From Perilla frutescens (taxonomy: Eukaryota > Streptophyta > Magnoliopsida > Lamiales > Lamiaceae), in the NCBI GenBank assembly GCA_026008535.1, contig BRKX01000004.1, positions 30,632,501 to 30,696,500 of the forward strand: a stretch of 64,000 nucleotides of DNA, in the 5' to 3' direction. The notes beneath the pieces were generated by a model. It was not told the origin of the DNA. It saw nothing but the letters and a program-made list of their open reading frames with translations, and did no database searches. A program made the translations under genes and the position numbers. Below, piece after piece: positions 55,831 to 64,000 of the stretch (the first letter of the stretch is position 1; every line of letters starts with the position of its first letter).

Positions 55831-56640
55831 TCAAGACAAAACTTTCAAGAGAATTCTAGATCTCATTCATATGGATCTAATGGGGCCTATGTCTATGGAA
55901 AGCTATGGAGGGAAGAAGTATGTCCTTATCTGCATTAATGATTACTCAAGGTTTACTTAGGTTGACTTTCTCAGAGACAAGAGTGAAGCTTTCACAGCAT
56001 TCAAGAAATTAGCCTGCAAGATCACAGTTGAAAAGGATGATAAAATTATCAGAATCAGAAGTGATCATTGCAAGAAATTTGAAAACCAGTACTTTGATAC
56101 ATTCTGCAGTGAGAATGGTATTTGGAAGAACAGAACTCTTCAGGAGATGGCCAAAACTATGATTGCTGCTAAAGGTGTTGTTGTTATGTTCTGGGCAGAA
56201 GCTATCAACACTGCATGTCACATCAACAACAGAGTTCATCTCAAACCAGGTACTTTCACTACTCCATATGAGATTTGGAATGAGAAGAAACCAACAGTGA
56301 AGTACTTTCATGTGTTTGGAACCACATGTTATATACTCAATGACAGAGAGAATCTTAGCACGATAAACAACAGATGTGTAGAAGGGATGTTTGTTGGATA
56401 CTCCAGGAATAGTAAATCATACAGGATTTACAACAAAGAGACAAAGGTTGTGATTGAGACAGTCAATGTTAGATTTCATGATTAGGACAATACTGTCAAT
56501 ACTTCTGAAGATGATGTTCACACAGATGTCTTTAAACATTATAAAGTTCATGATGATACAGACAAAGAAGCTGAAGAACAGACAGTAAGGCACATAAAGC
56601 CTTCGAAGCAGATCATCAAGAATCATCCTACTTTAGAAGT
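55831..56640 (+). pseudogene. Copia-4 integrase lacking the catalytic Glu segment
   Basis: The core has LIHMDLMGPM (first Asp, near 55870) and RIRSDHCKKFEN (second Asp, near 56060). The segment that should carry PQQNGVVERKNRTL is shortened: SENGIWKNRTLQEMAKTM (near 56115), so the third catalytic residue (Glu) is gone. The C-terminal part is well kept (VMFWAEAINTACHINNRV, TPYEIWNEKKPTVKYFHVF, GMFVGYSRNSKSYRIYN), open at 56147-56485. A premature stop is near 55960. Confidence 0.9.
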
Positions 56641-57509
56641 ACTTGGAGATATTCATGAAGGAAGGATGATCAGAAGCAGACTAAGAACGAGAATGCATTA
56701 TGAGATATCCTATGTCTGTTTCATCTCCAAAATTAAACCCAAAAACATCCAAGAAGTTAGAGCTTGAAAATACTAAGCACAAACGAACTCCCATCAGCAC
56801 CACAGTCAAGATTGGTAAAGATGATGCAGGAGTTGAAGTGGATCAAACTCTATATAAAAGCATGATTGGAAGTCTTCTTTACCTCACTGTAATCAGACCA
56901 GATATAGCATACAATGTGGGAGTGTGTGCCAGGTATTAGTCTTGTCCCAAGGAGAGTCACATGAAGGCTGTTAAAAACATCATCAAGTACATCAATGGAA
57001 CAACTGACTATGGATTGTGGTATACTTCTGATATAAATTCAAGTGTTACTGCATACTGTGATGCTGATTGGGTTGGATCCCCAGATGATAGAAAAAGCAC
57101 TTCAGGTGCTTGTTTCTTTTTAGGAATCAATGTTGTTTTCTGGTTCAGTAAGAAGCCAAACTACATATCTCTATCTATAGTAGAAGCTGAATATATTGCA
57201 GCAGGGAGCAGCTCTACTCAGATCATCTGGATGATGCAGATGATGAAGAACTATGAATTTAGGCATGATACTCCAATTCTATACTGTGATAATATAAGTC
57301 TTATCAACATCTCAAAGAATCCAGTACATCATTCAAGTACCAAACATATAGACATCAGACATTACTTCATCAGAGAGCTGGTTGAAGAAGAAGTGCTAAG
57401 GATTGAACACATGAAGACAGAAGATCAACTAGCAGATTTTTTCACCAAGGGATTGGATACAACTCAATTTGAGAAACTCAGAGCATCCCTTGGGGTGTGT
57501 CTGGTTTAG
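56641..57509 (+). pseudogene. Copia-4 RT remnant and RNase H (RT core deleted)
   Basis: After a short RT start (RLRTRMHYEI, near 56680) the sequence jumps within about 80 bp to the RNase H connection ENTKHKRTPISTTVKIGKDD. All RT motifs, including the YVDD box, are missing. The RNase H part is intact in motifs: YKSMIGSLLYLTVIRPDIAY, AYCDADWVGSPDDRKSTSG, LSIVEAEYIAAGSSSTQIIW, ILYCDNISLINISKNP and HIDIRHYFIRELVEEE. It is open at 56961-57509 to the stop. The element cannot copy itself without a helper. Confidence 0.92.
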
Positions 57510-57919
57510 CAAAACCAAGAAGAGGGGTATGAGTGTGTCTATTTCACACTCAGCAGGAAAGAACCATTCATACACAAAGGGACTGAACATTCCCATAAAA
57601 TGTTCTTCAGGATGTACATGAACAATATTCAAAATCCAGTATACATCTTTGTCAACGGCTAGTTCTGACGTGCTATCATCATCTCTGATTTTTCGAGATT
57701 TCTCTCCATTTTCTTAGTCTAACAAAAACCTGAGTCTATTATATGAACGGAATACTCTCTTATATATATGTTTAGCCATTTAGAGAGAACAATCACTTTT
57801 CAAATTTCTGAAATAAAAAAACCTTCTCTCTTGTTAAAATCTCTGAGTTCTCTGGGTTTTTTCTCTCTTGTTTGCCATTGATTTTCTTGTTGCTTATTCT
57901 TGTCCTCCCATATTTTTCA
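57510..57919 (+). promoter_or_regulatory. Spacer with TATA-like site before the copia-4 3' ORF
   Basis: About 410 bp without coding signal. CTTATATATATGTTTA at 57759-57774 is followed by 145 bp of leader-like sequence rich in CTCT and TTCT. The first ATG is then at 57920 (ATGGCTCCGAAA), whose fifth codon is a stop. Promoter activity is inference. The layout parallels the spacers ahead of ORFs A-C in copia-3. Confidence 0.45.
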
Positions 57920-60323
57920 ATGGCTCCGAAATAAAAACTTTTCTGTCCCAAGAAAGTCATGAAACCCAGAATGAGGTATGGAAAGGTTACATATTCCAAA
58001 CCTCAAGATCAGTTCTACGAGGATGAGTTTGACAGGCAGGTTCGAGGTGAATCAACATACAAGAAGCTTGTTCAAAGGGCACTTCGCGATGAATTTTCGA
58101 GCAAAGATACAGATGAATTGATTGATACGTTCCATGGAGATGAAGAGGAAGAAGACTTGGAAATAGAAGAGCAAAAAATTGCTTCTTCTGTGAAGAAATC
58201 AAAGGCCCAAAGTCTTTCAATCAATGATTTGTTGAAGAAAGTTGCACGCTCATATGACGTAAACAAGAAGGTTACTGCAAAGAAGGTAAGAATAAAGAGA
58301 ACTGCAGTCAAGCAAACCAAGAAGACTACAGCCCCTTCATCAAAGAAGGTCGTCACAGCATCTGCTGCCCAAGCCCTTCAGAAAGAGAAGGGATCTGTCG
58401 TTGATGATCAAGTTAAGCCTAAAGATCTGTCTGAACATGTTGAGGAACATGTTACAGAGAAGAGCACTGCAGAGACACCTACTCCAGCTAGTGGTGTGCT
58501 GAAGTCTCCTATTAAACCTTGTACTACAAAAGGTGATGATGAAGATAGAGAAGATGATATTCTATTAAGCCTGAAGATGAAAGCCATAGTTGCTGCTCTT
58601 GCGAAAGGAAAGAAAAAGGTCATTCACAAACCTTTAGTTGCCGATCCAATAGACAAAGAAGCCGATCAGAGTTCATCCTTTGAATCTGCTGAGAATACTC
58701 ATGTTCCACAACAGGAGAAGTTGCTTGCATCTACTCAATATGATCTGTTTGCCAGATCACCTGTCTAGAAGAAAACCCCCAGAAAGAAGGCCTCTACTGC
58801 TGTGGTGCAGTTAGTACTAAGAACTTCTGTGACACAAAGCCGAGCATCCTCCACTCCACCATCCACTGCTGTGTCGGTTAAGAAAAGAAAAGCTGTTGAA
58901 ATAACAGTACCTTCCAAGAAAGCCATGAAAGATGTCCAGCTGAATGATGTATCTAAAGATGTTCACTCATAATCAAGTGAACATGAGATTGAAGCGCACA
59001 AATAGATTGTTCATGTTCTAAGTACTTCAAGTCAAACTATCTTTCATTCTTCAAAGCATGCTGAATTGTGGGAGAGAGTGAAGCAGAGGTCGATGATCTC
59101 TGAGAAGAAGGTTGATAAGGATACACTGTTAGCAACTGGTGTGTATACCTTATTGGAGGAAGCTGGTCTTTTAGGAACCGTGCAGAAGGTCTAAGAGTTT
59201 GTACCTAAGGTTGTGTCTGAGTTCTACTGTAATCTAACCAAAGAAATTGATGATTCAGAGTCTGAAGATTTTCAGAAAGTCTTTGTAAGAGGAGAGATGC
59301 TACGGTTTTCTCCAGACCTCATTAATGAGTTCCTGGGATGTGCATCTGAGGGGGAGTACAAGGAGATAGATGACTGGGGGATGGTTGCTGAGGAACTGAC
59401 TCAGCGCATCTACAACAAATGGCCATTGTATCCGCAGACTATTCCAACTTCCAAGCTAACTCACAATTATGGTGCTCTATTCAGGATTCTGATCCATAAT
59501 TAGCTTCCCACGAAGCACAGAGCAGCAGTGACTCGAGCTCAAGGGAAGTTTATGTATCACCTCGGGACTGGAAAACAGTTCAATTATGGTGAGTTTGTAT
59601 TTGGCAAGATCATCAACAGCGCTGAATCTATAGTGGTCAAGGGACCAATGTGCTACCCTTCGTTAATCTAAAGCCTGATCAAGTAACAAAAGAAGAATGT
59701 CTCTTCAAAAAAAGATAAAGTTGTTCCTCTCAACAAGCCTCTAGTGATCAAAGTTTCTCCTGAGATAGGAGATCCTCACCTTCACCTCCAGTTCAAGCGG
59801 TTCATGTCATCCAAGAAAGGCATGGATGATACTGTTGAAGAATCCTCACCAAAGGGTGATGTGCTGAAGTTTCTAGAGAAAAGCTTGGAGTTTCATACTC
59901 GTCTGATTTCTGAGCATACTTCTGAGAAGATGAAGATTCAAGCAATGATTTTTGATCTTTCATCATGAGAACAATTTGCCTCCCCAGTAGCAGATGTACC
60001 TGAGAATGTTCATAACTTGCACAAGCTTGCAAGTACTGCCAAAGCTGCTACTCAGAAGAAGTCTACTCCAGCACCAAAATAAGGGAAAGCACATAATGCA
60101 TCACAAGAGAAAGAAGCTGAAGTTGTCCAAGAGAAGACTGCAGAGGAGACTCATGAAGAAGAGCAGGAGGCTGCTGAAGAAGAGGTTGATGAGGAAGAGG
60201 AAGCTGAGACTGAAGAAGAGGCTGATGAAGAGACAGAAGCTGAAGATGAAGAAGAAGGTTCTTAAGAAGAAGGAGGATCTGAACAAGATGATGTTGATCA
60301 AGACCCTGACAAATCTGAATAGT
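57920..60323 (+). pseudogene. Copia-4 3' ORF (envelope-like position)
   Basis: From the inferred ATG at 57920 (stop at codon 5), with a long open piece at 57959-58768 that is Lys/Glu-rich (VKKSKAQSLSINDLLKKVA). It continues through stops at 58768, 58972 and 59005, then a conserved central module. That module has KKVDKDTLLATGVYTLLEE, AGLLGTV, FVPKVVSEFYCNL, VFVRGEMLRFSPDLINEFLG (open 59213-59503) and MVAEELTQRIYNKWPLYP. It resembles the plant-transposon-protein domain of SIRE-like 3' ORFs. The C-terminus near 60130-60320 is a long Glu/Asp tract. Its function is unknown in the family. Confidence 0.72.
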
Positions 60324-60712
60324 TGCTGGTTATTACTCATTTGCCTTTCTCGGTGGCAAATAGGGGAAGTAATGAAATATAAGTTTTTAAGTTTTTTCTG
60401 TTCTACTTATCTTGCATCATGTTTTGTAAGATATTTTTTTGTTTTTGCTCTAAATAGCTTGTAATAGCTATTTTATTATGGAACAGATTGTCTTTCTTCC
60501 CTATATGATTCATATCTGCTAAAAAAAATAAAGAAAAAAGTCAATATAGCAGAGCAGGTACAAGCTGATAAGAAAGTGAAACACAGCTGAATCATATGAT
60601 GTTCTTCACAACATTCAAGAACGTTTTAAAGTACATGATCATATAGTTCTAGGGTTGTGTTCTTTTAAAACATGGAGCTAATTTGCCACCAGATAAAGAC
60701 AAAGAGGGAGAT
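60324..60712 (+). other. Copia-4 3' untranslated stretch and polypurine tract
   Basis: About 390 bp, AT-rich, non-coding. The polypurine tract AAAGACAAAGAGGGAGAT (60695-60712) directly precedes the 3' LTR. Confidence 0.85.
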
Positions 60713-61671
60713 TGTTAGTGCCATCAGCACTTAAGTGTTCGGGATTGTCATTATCTATTTTAGCCATTATGGTAATTTTAAAAGAACACAAAAGGTTTTG
60801 GTTATTCAGGTTCGAATACCATGTTCTGGACAATTCTGTGAACATTCTGCTGCTAATCTGATTGAATATCAAGACATGCACTTAGTCATGTTCAGGAACA
60901 TGATCATGTACATGGTTGTCCAGAGAGTTTACAAGAAACGTATCATGTTGGAATCAAAGAGTTGGTACTGTAGATTCAAGATAGATGTTTCAGAATAGAA
61001 GTTGTCTTGTTTGTGATGAAGATCAAGAAGAAAAGAAGGAGTTCTATTCAAGGAAGACATCTAAACTAGGAAAGTTTGATTTAATTAAGGAAATTGTTTC
61101 CTTGTTAAATCCTAGTCAAAGTAGGACTTCTGATTACCTTGTTTAGGCTATATATGTTGTTTATAAATAGCCTGGGAATTAGACTAGATTAGATAACACG
61201 AGTTTTACGAATACACAAAGGGTAAAGAGTCCAAAAGACTTTATATTCGAAGCATATAGTATTCAGGTAGACTAGGTTTAATTGGTGTGATCATTGTGTT
61301 TCTAGTCTGTGTTTGAAACTCACTTTCATACATACTTAGAGGAGTCTCAGAAGAGATTTCCTGTGGGAACTAGAGGGATTCTAAGTTGTGAGGGGAGCTC
61401 ACAATTCAGTTTAGTGAAAGAAGTTGAATTGGGTAGGAAAGGGGTCGAGTGACGGGAGTCTTCGTGTAATAGCCTTTGTAACCTTTCAACGGAGTAGTAA
61501 ACTGTTTCTTACGGACTTGTGAAGTCCCCCTGACGTAGATCAGTTGATCGAACAGGGTGACCAACCTCATTTTCTTTATTTGCTTTAAGTTTTTACATTC
61601 TGACCTTACATGTTCACAACAATGTTCAAATACATAATGATGAACATGATTGCATAGTTTATGTAACTTCA
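60713..61671 (+). mobile_element. Copia-4 3' LTR (959 bp)
   Basis: TGTTAGTGCCATCAGCAC to TTATGTAACTTCA, collinear with 52682-53639. The target duplication GAAGG follows at 61672-61676 and matches 52677-52681. The element is therefore full-length with TSD, 52682-61671 (8990 bp). A TATA box TTTATAAATAGCC lies at 61159-61172. Confidence 0.95.
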
Positions 61672-61676
61672 GAAGG

Positions 61677-61939
61677 CTTATAACCCTTATACAGTTCATA
61701 AGGGGTATTATCATATGAATTGATGATAGCACACCGGTTTTGAGTGTGTCAAGCTGTGTTGACTGCTTTGGTCGTATGATTCTTCGATCGGGCCAATGCC
61801 TTGTATGTCTCCATTTTGATGAACTAAACCCTCTTGGATTGATCCTTGGTTCATTTCTAGAATCTAGGTACTCATCATATTGGTTTCTGGGTTCAAACCT
61901 TTTCTTTTGATTTCTTCTATAGGTATCTTAGTTGAACCT
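61677..61939 (-). pseudogene. Copia-3 integrase remnant (core missing)
   Basis: Minus-strand TKAVNTA, then HTQNRCAIINSYDNTPYELY (near 61770-61690), is the part of a copia integrase after the catalytic Glu. It joins across copia-4 to the C-terminus at 52676-52500. Between this and the gag-protease linker only about 170 bp remain, and no protease, pre-integrase zinc domain or integrase core motifs are visible there. More than 1 kb is therefore deleted. Confidence 0.75.
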
Positions 61940-62911
61940 TTAGAGGGAGTAGGCTTCAGATCTGGATTGGATATTTCTTATGGAATTAACTGATCTCACA
62001 GTTCTATTTACAAGTAGTCTGGGTTCAACTGGTGGCCTTATGTGAGCTGATGGTCTCAGTTGAACTGATGACCTTGAATGAACTTGTGGTCTTGAATGAA
62101 CTGGTGGCTTTGAATGGAAGGTCGATTTCAGTTGAACTGGTGATTTTGGCTGAAAGAGATGACTTAACTGTCTAGACTGAGCTTGAGGAGTTTTAAGAAT
62201 GCCTTTTTCTTTGTTAATCGGTTGCGGCTGACTTAACTTAATGAACCCCTTTAGTATACATGTGTCACTACTTTTCGCAACTAATTTTTCTTTTTCTACA
62301 GCAGTGAACTTAGCATACCCTAATCTTGTGCTTCCAGATTCAGTTCTTTGATGACTTAGAATCTCATCGAAAAATTGAGATCTCATTCTAAATTTAAGAG
62401 ATACTTCTTCCCTTTCATGATTTTTCTTTTTAAGCATTTGGTTCTCAGTTTCTAGATCAACAGTTTTCATTTTCAACTTTTCGAATTCTACTAACTGAGC
62501 TTCAAGGTAGTTGATTCTTTCATGATCATCGCTTAGTTTTCTGACCTTATTTCTAAGTTCATCATTTTCATCTTTCAGTTCAACATGCAAGTTGGATATT
62601 GAAGCCAACTGGTTTTCTAACAATATAAGTTTTTCATCTATTTCCATGCTAGAAACAGTTGCTTCATTAATATGATAAAAAGAGGTTTGAGAGGCGGTTG
62701 TACTAACCTCTTTCTCATTATCAGCCATGAGATAGAATAGTGCTTCATCATCTGAGCTGTAGCCATCAAAGTCAATTCTAAATGGATAGTCTTAATCGTC
62801 TAGTACGGCATTCTCGGAGTTTGCAATCATTGCTTTCCTCTTGAAGAAGCTTCTCCTCACTTTGGCTTTCTTGTCTTTAGGGAGTTCAGGACATTCATAT
62901 CTATAATGTCC
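61940..62911 (-). pseudogene. Copia-3 gag C-terminal part: zinc knuckle, coiled coil, Pro/Ser-Arg repeats
   Basis: Downstream of gag on the minus strand. The knuckle reads ECFYCHN, a stop at 62911, then GHYRYECPE (CX2CX4HX4C with a nonsense codon inside). ORF 62728-61940 has a coiled coil (LRNKVRKLSDDHERINYLEA, residues about 30-105), a link SQFFDEILSHQRTESGSTRL, and a repeated motif of the type (V)HSRPPVQ(L)RP over residues about 200-240. This C-terminal extension of gag is usual in SIRE-like elements, and its basic repeat may bind RNA. Confidence 0.75.
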
Positions 62912-63780
62912 TTAATTGTGGCAGTAAAAACATTCACCTATGCTTCGGTTGCCACTCCTGACTGGTTCAGTTGATCGTTCAGCTTGTTGCTGACTTCTTT
63001 CAGCTTTTGGGATTTCATCAATTTGAGATAGAACTGATTGCTGGTCCCTGACTTTCTTCAGTTTCTCTAACAACCTTGTTACTGACTGAATTTGATCATT
63101 AATGTCTTCAATCAGGTTTTCCTTCTTTTCGGTTGTACCCCGCCTTTGATCAGTTACTGATCCTCTTTGGTTCTCTCTAGCTGGTGAACTTCTTGGCCGG
63201 AAGTTATTTCTTCCTCGTGTGTCTCTAAACCGGTTTCTTTCACCATAGAAAGCTACATCTTGAGCTGATGATGTTGATGCTTCTTTTTTCCGGTTTGGAC
63301 TGTACTCATGAGCTTTAAGAGAGTTAAACAATTCTCTGGGAGTAATGCTATTCAAATTTCTTGATTCTTTTGTAGCTATCACTTTCATATCCCATTCTTC
63401 TGTGAGATTGTCTAAGATTTTAGAATTCATCTCACGGTTGGGATAGCTTCTTCTCATGTTGGTCATCTCACTAATTATGCCTAGAAACCTAGTTTCAAGG
63501 CTTGAGATGGATTCTTCTGGCTGCATCTTGAAGGATTTGTACTTGTCAACTGCCAGCTGGAGCTTGTTCCCTTTGATGGCTTCAAACTCCTGGCATTGAT
63601 CTGCTAGCCAGCTGGAGCTTGTTCCCTTTGATGGCTTCAAACTCCTGGTATTGATCTGCTAGTAAGTCCCATATCTCCTTGGTAGTTCTACAATTCTTGG
63701 TATCCTTCATTCTAACTTCGTCTAGAGTTTGAAATAATATAGCTTGAGCAACGAACTCTAACCGCCATTGTAACCAAGCC
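62912..63780 (-). pseudogene. Copia-3 gag (UBN2-type)
   Basis: Open at 63640-62912 with KYKSFKMQPEESISSLETRF, LGIISEMTNMRR, SKILDNLTEEWDMKVIATKE, LNSITPRELFNSLKAHEYS and a basic RFRDTRGRNNFRPRSSPARE region. The upstream part, EFVAQAILFQTLDEVRMKD (near 63730) and TKEIWDLLADQ, lies in another frame. The shift is caused by a 55-bp tandem duplication at 63553-63662. The Gag product would form the particle and package RNA. Confidence 0.88.
63553..63662. repeat. 55-bp tandem duplication inside gag
   Basis: CCAGCTGGAGCTTGTTCC starts at 63553 and again at 63608. The copies differ by one base (GGCATTG against GGTATTG). The period 55 is not a multiple of three, so it breaks the gag frame. Confidence 0.93.
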
Positions 63781-64000
63781 TAGTATGATCCTAAGGGCTC
63801 TTTCCTTTGGACAGAATTTCATCCAGCTGAGATGATCCAGAGTTCATCATTTTTACAAGCTTCTTCAAATGCTGAAGTTCACCACTCTGTGCTTAAGTAT
63901 TGTTCCTGGACTGTGACAGATCATCTTGCAACTCCTTAAGTCTGATAGAGAGATCATCTCTCTCTTTAGTGAGATCGGAGTTTTCTTTAAGCAGGTCTTT
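63781..64000 (-). pseudogene. Coiled-coil/linker fragment upstream of gag
   Basis: The minus-strand reading LLKENSDLTKERDDLSIRLK, KELQDDLSQS, LKKLVKMMNSGSSQLDEIL and HTRLGYN has the form of the coiled-coil and linker that normally follow the gag zinc knuckle. The same arrangement is seen at 62700-62330. Here it precedes gag. One reading is a recombination junction between two related copia copies at about 63780. Confidence 0.6.

Noticed and set aside
57920..60323. Idea that the copia-4 3' ORF is a true retroviral envelope
   Set aside because: No signal peptide, furin-like site or membrane anchor is visible. It is charged and low-complexity at both ends.
59994..60464. 156-codon Lys/Leu/Arg-rich ORF
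   Set aside because: It is a frame shadow of the acidic Glu/Asp tail of the copia-4 3' ORF.

Overview
The window looks like gene-poor DNA of a flowering plant, most likely a eudicot, and it is made almost entirely of nested LTR retrotransposons. The evidence is plant initiator-Met primer-binding sites (TGGTATCAGAGC type), a Tekay-type Ty3/gypsy chromovirus, Ty1/copia elements with plant-type gag and pol, a SIRE-like copia element with long 3' accessory ORFs, and long solo LTRs. I found no host gene, tRNA, rRNA or CRISPR. All coding regions are decayed by stops, frameshifts and deletions and are annotated as pseudogenes. Lineage names come from motif recognition, not from a phylogeny.

Left nest (1-27963), from inside out. 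A Tekay element on the minus strand (LTRs 4968-9836 and 14771-19229, interior 9837-14770) sits inside the RNase H region of a minus-strand copia element (copia-1, 19235-26265), with a 5-bp target duplication CTTTA. Each Tekay LTR has itself been hit: a 2353-bp LTR lies at 5613-7965 and a 1940-bp LTR at 15974-17913. Without these insertions both Tekay LTRs are about 2.51 kb. Left of the element, an LTR-plus-copia-flank unit is tandemly repeated (unit A 1-2422, unit B 2423-4967). Copia-1 lies in a plus-strand LTR of its own family (copia-X, 26266-27371). That LTR in turn lies in a Tat-like LTR fragment (27372-27963).

Right nest (28335 to beyond 64000). A very long minus-strand SIRE-like copia element (copia-3) starts with its 3' LTR at 28335-29893 and is still in gag at the right edge. 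It is interrupted by copia-2 (33420-37035), which is itself cut by a second, plus-strand Tekay element (37036-41423); by a 3402-bp solo LTR (42600-46001, TSD AGAGG); by a Tat-like LTR (about 50421-52027); and by a complete but defective plus-strand copia-4 (52682-61671, TSD GAAGG). Between pol and its 3' LTR, copia-3 carries three accessory ORFs, called here A, B and C. They share short motifs in the same order, and each has a TATA-like site upstream of its first ATG.

The best candidates for something undescribed are the three apparently paralogous accessory ORFs of copia-3 with possible private promoters, the repeated tandem duplication of LTR edge plus flank at two unrelated elements, a roughly 150-bp tandem array in the copia-1 leader, and a perfect palindrome over the TATA box of the copia-2 LTR.
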